This document shows, one piece after another, positions 27,054 to 35,694 of a stretch of DNA of 38,057 nucleotides; position 1 is the first letter of the stretch; every line of letters begins with the position of its first letter. The stretch comes from an uncultured Flavobacteriaceae bacterium (lineage in GTDB: Bacteria; Bacteroidota; Bacteroidia; Flavobacteriales; Flavobacteriaceae). The notes under the pieces were generated by a model. It saw only the letters and a list, made by a program, of their open reading frames with translations. It had not been told where the DNA came from and ran no database searches. Position numbers and translations under genes: made by a program. The stretch spans positions 1 through 38,057 of the forward strand of contig CALLVX010000008.1 in NCBI GenBank assembly GCA_938010765.1. The letters are read 5' to 3'.

Positions 27054-28365
27054 CATAGCCCTTATGTTCACCCTTGTGTTTTCGGCCTGTGCTCCCAAAC
27101 ACGACCGAAAAAAGTTGGACACTTATTTTGAAGGAGGTCTATCGGATTACAACCGTCAGTTGACGAATGTTATTGTATCCGATATTTTCACGCCCCCCGT
27201 GGCAAGCCGTATTTACGCCTATTCCAATATTGCAGCCTATGAGGGAATCCGGTTTTTAGATTCCACAAAGGCATCCTTGGTTGGCCAGTTAAACGGCCTT
27301 GAAAAGCTGCCGCAACCAAACCCCTCAAAGGCCTATTATTACCCTCTGGTGTCTATGGTCGCTTTTACCAATGTTGGGGAAGGCTTGGTATTCGATTTGG
27401 AAAAGGCAGACCAGATCGAGCAAGAGATCCTAAAAGAAGTACAGGAAATAGGGATCGACAAAGTTACCTACGAAAACTCGGTAGATTACGGAAAACAATT
27501 GGCAAATGCGCTATTACAGTGGGCAGGTACAGACGGGTATCTTCGACGCACCGCACTACCAAGGTTTAGTGTTACCGAAGATCCGGGACGCTGGCGCCCA
27601 ACGCCACCCGACTATATGGAAGCCATTGAGCCACACTGGAATACCTTACGCCCTTTTGTTTTAGATTCTGCAGGCCAATTCGATCCAGGGCTTCCCACGA
27701 CTTTTGACACTAGTAAAGAGTCTACATTTTATAAGGAGGCGATGGAAGTATATGAAACGGTAAAACAACTGGATACTACCCAAATAGAAATCGCCAAGTT
27801 CTGGGATTGCAACCCGAATATTTCAACTACCAAAGGGCATCTAATGTATTTTCAACAACAGATTTCCCCTGGGGGGCATTGGATCCATATTGCAGCACAG
27901 GTATTGGAAGAACAAAAGACAGAGGCCGTTTTTTCGGCAGAAACAATGGCGTTGGCGGCTATGGCGATCGCAGACGGGTTCATTAGTTGTTGGGACCAAA
28001 AATACAAGAGTCAGCTTACACGGCCCGAAACCTATATCAATGAATATATAGATCCCGATTGGATGCCTATTTTGCAAACGCCTGCATTTCCCGAGCATAC
28101 CTCTGGCCATAGTGTTGCTTCGAACGCTGCTGCAACTGTTCTGACCGAATTGTTCGGAAAAGACTATGCCTTTGTCGATGCTACGGAAGTACCCTTCGGG
28201 CTCCCCGTCAGAAGCTTTTCCTCTTTCCATCAAGCCTCACAAGAAGCGGCTATTAGCAGGCTTTATGGAGGAATTCACTACAGACCCGCGATCGATTTGG
28301 GTATTACTCAGGGCCAATTAGTGGGGAAGCATGTGTTAAAGCGAATTCGGCTTTCGCACCAGTAA
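27037..28365 (+). CDS. vanadium-dependent haloperoxidase-like lipoprotein (PAP2 fold)
   Basis: A 442-residue protein with a lipoprotein signal ending FSAC (Cys 18). The C-terminal half carries the vanadate/phosphate pocket: Lys 322 and Arg 329 in CWDQKYKSQLTRP, Ser 356-Gly 357-His 358 in FPEHTSGHS, and Arg 408 and His 414 in SRLYGGIHYRP. These spacings equal those recalled for the fungal chloroperoxidase (K353/R360, S402-G403-H404, R490/H496). Even Trp 319 and Phe 351 fall at the positions of its W350 and F397. The protein may therefore oxidise halides with hydrogen peroxide or act as a phosphatase; sequence cannot decide. The N-terminal half (SDYNRQLTNVIVSDIFTPPVASRIYAYSNIAAYEG) is typical of bacterial homologues. 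It overlaps the preceding gene by 17 bases, implying coupled translation with both propeller lipoproteins. Confidence 0.88.
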   Translation: MKLSINIALMFTLVFSACAPKHDRKKLDTYFEGGLSDYNRQLTNVIVSDIFTPPVASRIYAYSNIAAYEGIRFLDSTKASLVGQLNGLEKLPQPNPSKAYYYPLVSMVAFTNVGEGLVFDLEKADQIEQEILKEVQEIGIDKVTYENSVDYGKQLANALLQWAGTDGYLRRTALPRFSVTEDPGRWRPTPPDYMEAIEPHWNTLRPFVLDSAGQFDPGLPTTFDTSKESTFYKEAMEVYETVKQLDTTQIEIAKFWDCNPNISTTKGHLMYFQQQISPGGHWIHIAAQVLEEQKTEAVFSAETMALAAMAIADGFISCWDQKYKSQLTRPETYINEYIDPDWMPILQTPAFPEHTSGHSVASNAAATVLTELFGKDYAFVDATEVPFGLPVRSFSSFHQASQEAAISRLYGGIHYRPAIDLGITQGQLVGKHVLKRIRLSHQ

Positions 28366-28498
28366 CCCGACGAAGCCCTTTCAAAAATTAGTTGAATATT
28401 CGTAATTTGTAGCTTTACTCGACAATTACAATTGCGATTCTATCGAGCATTTGTGCACAAAAAACCATATTATTACAGAAAACCTCCTGAATTTTTAA

Positions 28499-29673
28499 AT
28501 GGAGTTAACCCAAACAGTTCTTGATCAAATACCCATTCGGCACGATGTCGTTTCACAATTCATTTTACTTGGGGTTTTTCAAGGTCTTTTTGTCGGCACT
28601 ATAATTCTAATTAAGGCAACAAGGGCCGTAATTCCGATAAAATTAATCGGTTATTTCCTATTTGCATTCTGCCTGGTACTTCTAGATGATTATTTGTGTT
28701 ATACCGGCCTAATGAAGTACACCATTTATTTGAATGATACTTCCGAGCCCTTAGTATTGCTCTGGGCGCCACTTCTGTACCTCTTTGTTCTAAATGTGCT
28801 TAAAAAAAAAGAACTACAGTTTCGCACAACTTGGTATCACTTTATGGTGCCTCTTTTATATTGCCTCACGCAAATAGGTTATTATGCGCATCCCGAAGCT
28901 GTAAAGATAAATGCGTACATAAGCGCCTATTTCCCTGATATAAAACACCTTTCGACCCCAGACCATCTAAGCTATACATACCAATTGGTAAAAGATGAAT
29001 TCAGATGGATCTTACTTTCCGTAGGACTCTTTTATACGTTTCTTTCGGCTCGTATTATTTTTAAAAAGACTGACAAAACCCAATTAAAAAAGGTGGTAAA
29101 GAAATCAACAAATATCACTTCTCTAGAAATATCTTGGTCGTTTTCTTAACACTCCTCATTATTGCAGGGGCCATTTTCATGAATTTTGACAATGACCTGG
29201 GCGATCATTATATCGGAATAGTGCAAACCATGATTGTACTCATTATCAGTTTTATGATATTTTCCGAATCCCGTTTTTTTCAAAAGTCATGGATTACTGA
29301 CAAATACGAGGCGCTGAACACACAAGCCGACATTTTAAAAATTGAAGATGTAATCCAATTTGTAGAAACAGAAAACTACTACCTCAAGTCAGATGCTTCC
29401 TTAAAGGATCTATCTGTACAATTAAATTCAAATGTGAACTTACTATCAAAAGTCATCAATCATCATACCGGCAAGAATTTTAATGAGTTCATCAACGGCT
29501 ACCGTATCAATCTCTCAAAAAAAAGACTGTTAGACAAAAACTATGCGCATTTGACCATTGCCGCAATTGGGAATTCAGTGGGCTTCAAATCAAAGTCGGC
29601 ATTTTATAATGCCTTCAAACAACTAACAAACGATTCTCCAAAAGCATACATGCAAAACAACAAAGTGTCCTGA
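28499..29673 (+). pseudogene. AraC-type regulator with N-terminal membrane domain, one frameshift
   Basis: Two overlapping frames form one family-like protein of about 391 residues. The first part (from ATG 28499) has roughly six hydrophobic helices. The second completes the membrane domain (VVFLTLLIIAGAIF) and ends in an AraC-type DNA-binding domain with two helix-turn-helix units (LKDLSVQLNSNVNLLSKVIN, LTIAAIGNSVGFKSKSAFYNAFK). The switch lies at the A-runs 29085-29100; one extra A there gives KEINKYHFSRNILVVF in frame. Membrane-anchored AraC regulators are common in Flavobacteriia near uptake and catabolic loci. Its place after the haloperoxidase-like gene suggests control of that cassette or of the following dehydrogenase, but this is inference. 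The gene may be intact if the indel is a sequence error. Confidence 0.75.
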
Positions 29674-29765
29674 ATCATCATTCTGCACAAAATCGCTCCG
29701 ATTTCGGTCTTCTTGTTCAAATAATTCGATCACTTTTGGGGCATCCTATCAAAACAAAAAAGAAA

Positions 29766-31693
29766 ATGGCACATCGCATATTCGATAAAAAACATCCCCT
29801 ATTTGGTATTCTTTTTTTTATGATTTTTTCCGTTTCCCAAGGACAAAATCATCAAAACAGTGTGGACACTTTGGAACAGACTGCTTCCTGGTATGCATAC
29901 GGTGGAGATGCCGGCGGAAATAGGTACGCCAATTCCGATCAAATCAACACGGACAATGTAAAGGACCTAAAATTGGCCTGGACTTTTAGAACTGGTGAAT
30001 TGGGGCAAGGCAGTCGTATTCAGGAGAAGCTAACTTTTGAGGCAACTCCTATCTTCTTCAATAATATGCTATATCTAAGTACTTCGTACGGAAAAGTTTT
30101 TGGTCTAAACCCTACAACGGGTGAAAAAGTTTGGTCTTACGATCTAAAAATAGATCGAAAAGCTTCTTTCTCTGAACTCACTTCTCGAGGTGTATCCTCC
30201 TGGACCAATCCAGATCTTAATAAGGGTGAGGAGTGCAAAAAGTGCATCATCCTTGCCACTATAAATTCCAAACTTATTAAACTAGATGCAGATACGGGGA
30301 AAGTGTGCCGGGATTTTGGAAAGAAGGGAATCCTAAATTTATACAAAGGGGTCTATGTTCCCGAACCGGGAGACTTTCAAGTGACCTCGCCTCCGCGATC
30401 ATCAATAATTTGGCCGTTGTAGGCTCTTCTATCGGAGACAACTTTCAAGCGAATACGGGAAGCGGAGTGGTCAGGGCGTTCGACCTAGGAGATGGAACAC
30501 TTATTTGGACATGGGACCCCTTAGCGGATGCTAGAAAAACCTTTAAAGGTCCAGTAGGGGCCGCCAATGCCTGGTCTATTATTTCGGCAGATATAGAACG
30601 CGATTTGGTATTTATACCCACCGGTAGTGCCAGTCCCGATTTTTATGGAGGGTTGCGCCCAGGTGATAATCGTTTTGCAAACTCTTTAGTAGCGTTAAAG
30701 GCTTCAACAGGGGAGCTCGTATGGCACTTTCAAACCGTTCATCACGACTTGTGGGATTATGATCTCGCAGCGCAACCTGCCTTGGTGTCTATTCGAAAAG
30801 ACAATGAAGTCATACCAGCTGTTGTTCAAGCTACCAAAACAGGGAATTTGTTTGTACTGCACCGTGAAACCGGAATTCCAATGTACCCCGTGGAGGAAAG
30901 GGCCGTACCAAAATCAGACATTCCTGGTGAGTATACCTCCCCTACCCAACCTTTCTCGACCTTACCAAATCTTATGGGGCAGTTGCCACTAGATGATACC
31001 ACCGTATGGGGTAAAACACCTGCAGAACGCAAAAAGAACGCTATATTTATAAAAGGGCTTCGAAACGAGGGTCTTTTTACACCACCGAGCTTGCAAGGCT
31101 CCATTCTGTACCCAGGAAATGGTTCGGGAACCAATTGGGGAAGCGTTTCTTTTGATTCAAAAAAACAATTGCTGATAGCCAATACTTGCCGATTCGCCAC
31201 AAGGGTTCAATTGTTCAAAAAAGAAAATTTTGATGACATCGTTTCAAATAGCGAGAATTTCGAAATTTCCAGACAACGAGGAGCCCCGTACGGTATGAGG
31301 AGGCAAACAATGATTTCAGATAGCGGATATTTAATGAATCCTCCACCGTGGGGTACTTTGGCGGCTGTTAATTTATCGACGGGCAAGATGGAATGGGAAA
31401 TAGAGTTAGGCAAATCTGAAGAACAACCCTACGGCCTCCCCAATGGTGGAGGGTCTATTGTGACAAAGGGCGAACTGGTTTTCATCGCAGCCACTTTCGA
31501 TAAAAAGTTCAGGGCCTTCAATGTGAACAATGGCACTTTGATCTGGGAAACTGAACTTCCAAGATGTGGTATAGCAACCCCCATGAGCTATGAAAATGAA
31601 AATGGGAAACAGTTTGTTGTAATTGCTGCCGGAGGCCACGGAAAAATGGGTTTGGAGGTTGGGGATTACCTCTTGGCATTTTCATTACCGTAA
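29766..31693 (+). pseudogene. PQQ-dependent (quinoprotein) dehydrogenase, one frameshift
   Basis: The combined frames give about 642 residues of a beta-propeller dehydrogenase of the membrane glucose dehydrogenase/alcohol dehydrogenase family. These enzymes oxidise sugars or alcohols in the periplasm and pass electrons to quinone or cytochrome. The start at ATG 29766 gives a signal peptide (GILFFMIFSVSQGQ). Next come YGGDAGGNRYANSDQIN, LAWTFRTGELGQG, the GEECKKCI cysteine region, and later TVHHDLWDYDLAAQPALV, PPSLQGSILYPGNGSGTNWG and GGHGKMGLEVGDYLLAF. The frame breaks at 30390-30400; one added G makes TSPPAIINNLAVVGSS continuous. No cytochrome c motif (CxxCH) is visible. An in-frame TTG at 29736 is less likely as the start. 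The gene follows the AraC-like regulator, its probable controller. Confidence 0.8.
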
Positions 31694-31803
31694 GCAATAA
31701 GATAGAATCCATGCGCTTAAACCGAGTTATTCTTATACGACGACTTACGTAAAATGTCTTTTCATTACTATTTGAAAAGTAGTTTAATAATTCTGCGTTT
31801 CAA

Positions 31804-31829
31804 TAGGTGTCCACTGCGCTCGACCGGAC
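31804..31829 (+). repeat. degenerate right half of the palindromic repeat A
   Basis: 26 bases that match the right arm of copies A1/A2 (TAGG...CTGCGCTCGACC...GAC) with three differences. No left arm is visible. It lies between the converging dehydrogenase and regulator genes and is probably the remnant of a decayed copy. Confidence 0.6.
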
Positions 31830-31889
31830 GGATGCTCGATTGTATAAAAGCTACCTAATGTTGATTCGAATAAGGGTAAAAGAATGGGT

Positions 31890-32921
31890 TTAAAGAGAAT
31901 TGCGTTTCATTAAGTTGAAGGCCAAGATTTCCTTGGTCACTGCCTGTTCTTTAATATGGTTTGCCGCTTTCCGTGCCATATCCCTAAAGTCTGTTGAAAT
32001 AGTAGTAATTCCACCAGAAACGATCTCTTTTACGATATCATCATTGTGGGAAACCATACCGACATCGACGCCTAGTTTATATCCCATATTTTTGCAATCC
32101 CGTAATGCATCCCATAAGAATGTATCACTGATAAAGAAATAAGCAGTTCCTTTTTTAACCGAACCGGGTTTATACTTTTTTTCAATACCACCCGGTATTG
32201 AATAGTCTTTCAAAAAACGCTTGAATGCAGCTCTAATTCCTAATGGATAATCGGTATTGTTCCGAAAAAACATCACGAACTTGCGATATTTCTGGATTTC
32301 CGGCAGCAATTCTACCAACTTATTATAGGTAGTCTCCTCGAACTCCTGAGAGATATAGGAATAATCGTTCCCCATATCTAAATAACGGTCTATAATCAGT
32401 AGTTTTTTGGGTTCTATCCCTTCCAAAATACTTCTGATTTCGGGTTGAGGAATCGGAGCTACCACATACTTCCCATACTTACCTCGTATGTTGTTGAAAA
32501 TAGTCTCAAATACCGCACCATTGTTATGATGGAAGAACACATCTATCTGAAATCGTTTCCCCAGTTCTTTTCGAAAAGTATTATAAAACTCTTCTTGAAA
32601 TCGGTGAAAGGAGTACAATAAAAGTGCAATCTTAAGAGTTACTTTGGTTTCCTGACTGATGATGAAATACCCCTTTAGTTTTTTTGACTCTACCAGCCCT
32701 CTTTCTTTAAGCTCTTCATAGGCTTTCACAATGGTTTTACGGGCGTACCCCAAATCGGCGACCATTTTATTGATAGAGGGTAATTGATCCCCGGTTACTA
32801 AAATACCGGCATCGATCGCCTCGATAACCCCATGCACCAACTGTTCGTGTTTGGAAAGTGTATTAACATTTTTGAGGCTGTTTATTTTATCCAATAAGGA
32901 CATAACTGGTTTTTTGATCAC
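31890..32921 (-). CDS. GntR-type winged-helix regulator with LacI-like sugar-binding domain
   Basis: A 343-residue transcription factor. The N-terminal GntR winged helix-turn-helix (about 20-95) shows GVIEAIDAGILVTGDQLPSINKMVADLGYARKT and VKAYEELKERGLVESKKLKGYFI. The remainder (about 105-335) resembles the periplasmic-binding/LacI effector fold (LLLYSFHRFQEEFYNTFRKEL, LLIIDRYLDMG, LGVDVGMVSHNDDIVKEIVSGGITTISTD). In Bacteroidota such hybrids usually sense sugars and control catabolic genes, so the SusCD, alpha-galactosidase or dehydrogenase genes are possible targets. A perfect 14-base palindrome sits 12 bases upstream of the ATG and could mediate autoregulation. An internal ATG seven codons in (MSLLDKINSL, start at 32903) is also plausible. 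It converges on the dehydrogenase gene. Confidence 0.85.
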   Translation of the reverse strand: MIKKPVMSLLDKINSLKNVNTLSKHEQLVHGVIEAIDAGILVTGDQLPSINKMVADLGYARKTIVKAYEELKERGLVESKKLKGYFIISQETKVTLKIALLLYSFHRFQEEFYNTFRKELGKRFQIDVFFHHNNGAVFETIFNNIRGKYGKYVVAPIPQPEIRSILEGIEPKKLLIIDRYLDMGNDYSYISQEFEETTYNKLVELLPEIQKYRKFVMFFRNNTDYPLGIRAAFKRFLKDYSIPGGIEKKYKPGSVKKGTAYFFISDTFLWDALRDCKNMGYKLGVDVGMVSHNDDIVKEIVSGGITTISTDFRDMARKAANHIKEQAVTKEILAFNLMKRNSL

Positions 32922-32933
32922 AATTATTCGAAG

Positions 32934-32947
32934 TCGTAATATTACGA
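32934..32947. promoter_or_regulatory. palindrome upstream of the GntR-type regulator gene (candidate operator)
   Basis: TCGTAATATTACGA is a perfect 14-base palindrome located 12 bases before the regulator's start codon, where a bound dimer would block expression. No second full copy was noticed in the window. A half-like TTCGTAAT occurs near 28398, upstream of the AraC-type gene. Confidence 0.4.
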
Positions 32948-33050
32948 AATATTAGTTTATTTCAAATGCTTAAGATGGTCAAATGCCGATATTTAGGGTC
33001 GAATGCAAGGGACCGCCACATGAATTCTTCAAAATAGGGTTTTCAAAAAC

Positions 33051-35150
33051 CTAGGAAGTTGCCTCATCCAGAAAATACAGCGCCATGCGAATCTTCCAAT
33101 AGGGTAATTTCGCCTCTAAAAACTCAAAATAGGGCTTTAGACCCTCTGCCTTCGGTACATGCGTTCTGGCTACGCGAACCTGTTCTACTTCTGTCTCACT
33201 AACAAATTGGGATAAATTGATCTGCTCCCCGTTGGCATGCATTTTTTGAAGATGTGCATAGATGGTATCTTCCTTCAAGCCTCTCGCAACTGCAATTTCG
33301 GTCACTGTGAGTCCGTCTAAAAACAACTGATACGATTGTTCGTGTGTGGTTGTTTTTGGTTTTACTGAAACCTTATGTTCAGCGATTGCTTCTAAAAATG
33401 GAACGGCATACTTTTCCAATTTGGCTTGGCCCACCCCCGAAACTTCCAAGAATTCCGATTCGTTTGTAGGTAATTTGGCCTCCATATCTTTTAAACTAAC
33501 ATCCCCAAAAATCACATAGGCCGGCACCCCTTCTTCCTTGGCAAGCTGTTGCCTCAAAAGTCGCAATTTTTCGAAAAGCCCCGTTTTTTCTGTCGATTTC
33601 TTGGCTTTCTTTTTGGTTGTGGAATCTACTTTCTGCAAAACGGCCAGTTGTACCGCCCTATTTTCAAATAATACCTGCTTTGCCAAGGGGGTAAGCTCTA
33701 ATTGGGCGTTTTCTTTAAAATTAATACGCAATACCCCTTGGTTCAGGAGCTGTATCACATATTGCTGTAAGTCTAGCCAGGAAATATCTTTAACAGCACC
33801 GTAGGTTTTTATATGCTGCAGTCCCTTCTCAAAAATCTGTGCATTCTGCGCTCCCCTGAGCACATCTACCACAGTTCCCATAGCCTCTTTTTCGTTAAGA
33901 CGCGCCACGGCAGAACAAATTTTTTGCGTCAACAAGGTTGCATCAAAATACATAGGCGGTTGGGTACACATATCGCATTGTCTGCAGTTGTCTACCACAT
34001 GCTCTCCAAAATAGTTCAAAAGGGCAATTCGCCGGCAACTCAAAGCCTCGGCAAACTGTTGCATGCGCTCTAATTTGGCATATTCGACCTCGGCATTGTC
34101 ACTCTGGGAGATAAACCGACGCAACTGTGCAACATCGGCGAAACTATAAAAAAGAAGTGCATTTGCCGGTAGGCCGTCCCTACCTCCCCGGCCTATTTCC
34201 TGGTAATAGCCTTCGATGTTTTTAGGAAGGTTGTAATGTATCACCCATCGTACATTGCTCTTATCGATTCCCATACCGAAAGCGATCGTCGCTACAATAA
34301 TGGGGGTGCGGTCATTGATAAAATCTTCTTGCGTCTTGGAACGGGATGCGGCCGGCATTCCGGCGTGATAGGCCTTTGCCTCAAAACCAAGGGCAACGAG
34401 CCGATCCGCAATTTTCTCGGTACTCTTTCTACTAAGGCAGTAAATAATACCACTTTCATCGGTTCGGGATTCTATAAAGTCGATAATCTGTTGTATCCGA
34501 TTCTGAGCGGGCCTTACCTCCAAATACAAATTGGGCCGATCAAAGGAAGCTAAGTGTTTTTGAGCATTCGGTATGGCTAGCTGGGCGACAATATCATCTT
34601 GGGTGGTACGATCGGCCGTGGCCGTTAGTGCCATGACCGGGACCTGCGGAAATCTTGTTTTTAAACTTCCAAGCTGGGTATAGGCGGGCCTAAAATCATG
34701 GCCCCAAGAAGAGATACAATGGGCCTCATCAATGGCGAACAAGTTAATAGGTAAATCTTGAAACAACGTATCGAAGGTAGCTAAACTTTCGGGTGCTACA
34801 TAAAACAGTTTAAGAGCGCCCGCCTTCAATTCTTCAAAAATTGTTTCCTGAACCTCGGGCGCCTGTGAGCTATTGTAATAAGCAGCCGGGATGCCATTGG
34901 CCCGCAAGGCATCTACCTGGTCTTTCATCAAAGCTATCAAAGGGGAAATGACAACGGTAGTCCCGGGCATCGCTAACGCGGGTAATTGAAAACAAATTGA
35001 TTTTCCACCACCTGTGGGCATGATCGTAAGCACATCGTTTTTGGCCAGCACGTCGTTAATGACCGCTAACTGATTGGGTAAAAACGAATCGTACCCAAAG
35101 TGGATTTTGAGGAGCGTATTTAACTCTTTTTGTGAGGTTTTTGCTATCAT
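33051..35150 (-). CDS. recQ: ATP-dependent DNA helicase RecQ
   Basis: A 699-residue 3'-5' DNA helicase used in recombination and replication-fork repair. Walker A is MPTGGGKSICFQLPAL (Lys 50) and the DEAH box is FAIDEAHCISSWGHDFRP (about 140). Later helicase motifs include MALTATAD, GIIYCLSRKSTEKIA, VATIAFGMGIDKSNVRWVIHYNLP and YYQEIGRGGRDG. A zinc-binding domain follows with the cysteines of CRRIALLNYF and CRQCDMC, then the RQC winged helix. Next come an HRDC domain (LFEKLRLLRQQLAKEEGVPAYVIF, FLEVSGVGQAKLEKY) and a C-terminal helix-turn-helix tail (LFLDGLTVTEIAVARGLKEDTIYAHL). The domain order is complete and the length normal for Bacteroidota RecQ. The nearby single-stranded DNA-binding protein may be functionally related. 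Confidence 0.96.
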   Translation of the reverse strand: MIAKTSQKELNTLLKIHFGYDSFLPNQLAVINDVLAKNDVLTIMPTGGGKSICFQLPALAMPGTTVVISPLIALMKDQVDALRANGIPAAYYNSSQAPEVQETIFEELKAGALKLFYVAPESLATFDTLFQDLPINLFAIDEAHCISSWGHDFRPAYTQLGSLKTRFPQVPVMALTATADRTTQDDIVAQLAIPNAQKHLASFDRPNLYLEVRPAQNRIQQIIDFIESRTDESGIIYCLSRKSTEKIADRLVALGFEAKAYHAGMPAASRSKTQEDFINDRTPIIVATIAFGMGIDKSNVRWVIHYNLPKNIEGYYQEIGRGGRDGLPANALLFYSFADVAQLRRFISQSDNAEVEYAKLERMQQFAEALSCRRIALLNYFGEHVVDNCRQCDMCTQPPMYFDATLLTQKICSAVARLNEKEAMGTVVDVLRGAQNAQIFEKGLQHIKTYGAVKDISWLDLQQYVIQLLNQGVLRINFKENAQLELTPLAKQVLFENRAVQLAVLQKVDSTTKKKAKKSTEKTGLFEKLRLLRQQLAKEEGVPAYVIFGDVSLKDMEAKLPTNESEFLEVSGVGQAKLEKYAVPFLEAIAEHKVSVKPKTTTHEQSYQLFLDGLTVTEIAVARGLKEDTIYAHLQKMHANGEQINLSQFVSETEVEQVRVARTHVPKAEGLKPYFEFLEAKLPYWKIRMALYFLDEATS

Positions 35151-35182
35151 TGTTTAAAAGTAGGAATTGTCATTTTATTGAT

Positions 35183-35207
35183 GTCATTACGAGCGCAGCG
35201 AAGTAAT
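35183..35207. repeat. REP-like hairpin, left of the second GIY-YIG gene
   Basis: GTCATTACGAGCGCAGCGAAGTAAT holds ATTAC/GTAAT arms (35186-35190 and 35203-35207) around a GC-rich loop. It resembles the widespread Bacteroidota REP type that begins GTCATT. A related hairpin in the opposite orientation lies on the other side of the gene. Confidence 0.65.
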
Positions 35208-35278
35208 CCTTTCAAATCACCTCACATTGCTCAAGAAGATGCTCTTTCGAAGACCAGTACAAAACTACGCAAGACAAA

Positions 35279-35569
35279 CTAGTCAAACCATCCATCTGAT
35301 AAATCTTTCCATTTCGGGTTCATTGCACTTATCAATTGTTCTTTTTTCATTCTACTACCGGCCTTCAACTGTTTTTCTCGGGCTATGGCTCCCACCATGG
35401 AATCGAGTCTTTCGAAGTATACCAAATGACTGCAATTGTATCGCGCGGTAAAGCCTTTATAGTGCTTTGTTTTGTGTTGGCGAACACGTTTTGTCAAATC
35501 GCTAGTAACTCCTGCATAGATAACGGTATGATTTTTATTGGTCATAAAGTAAACACAGGGTTTTTTCAT
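35279..35569 (-). CDS. GIY-YIG endonuclease-like protein
   Basis: The 96-residue single-domain protein carries VYFMTNKNHTVIYAGVTSDL, giving the VYF and YAG forms of the GIY and YIG motifs. It is followed by TKRVRQHK with the conserved arginine, and AIAREKQLKAGSRMKK with the glutamate that binds metal. Such small proteins (YhbQ/UvrC-N type) are predicted nucleases with poorly known roles. This copy is intact, unlike the related gene at 2877. Like that copy, it is bracketed by palindromic repeats, here in inverted orientation (35183-35207 and 35663-35682). It lies between recQ and ssb but is probably an inserted unit rather than part of their operon. Confidence 0.88.
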   Translation of the reverse strand: MKKPCVYFMTNKNHTVIYAGVTSDLTKRVRQHKTKHYKGFTARYNCSHLVYFERLDSMVGAIAREKQLKAGSRMKKEQLISAMNPKWKDLSDGWFD

Positions 35570-35662
35570 TTTTCAAACAAGTTAGTTAGTCAATGGGTGC
35601 TTATAGATCCATTTCCAATTGAAAAAGCAAGCAACCCGCCAGCCCTTCAAAAGAACAAGCGA

Positions 35663-35682
35663 ATTGCTTTGCTGGCAATGAC
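35663..35682. repeat. REP-like hairpin, right of the second GIY-YIG gene
   Basis: ATTGC (35663-35667) pairs with GCAAT (35675-35679), followed by GAC. Read in reverse it begins GTCATTGC, so it is an inverted relative of the element at 35183. It lies between the GIY-YIG start codon and the ssb stop codon. Confidence 0.6.
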
Positions 35683-35694
35683 GTTTTCTTAGAA

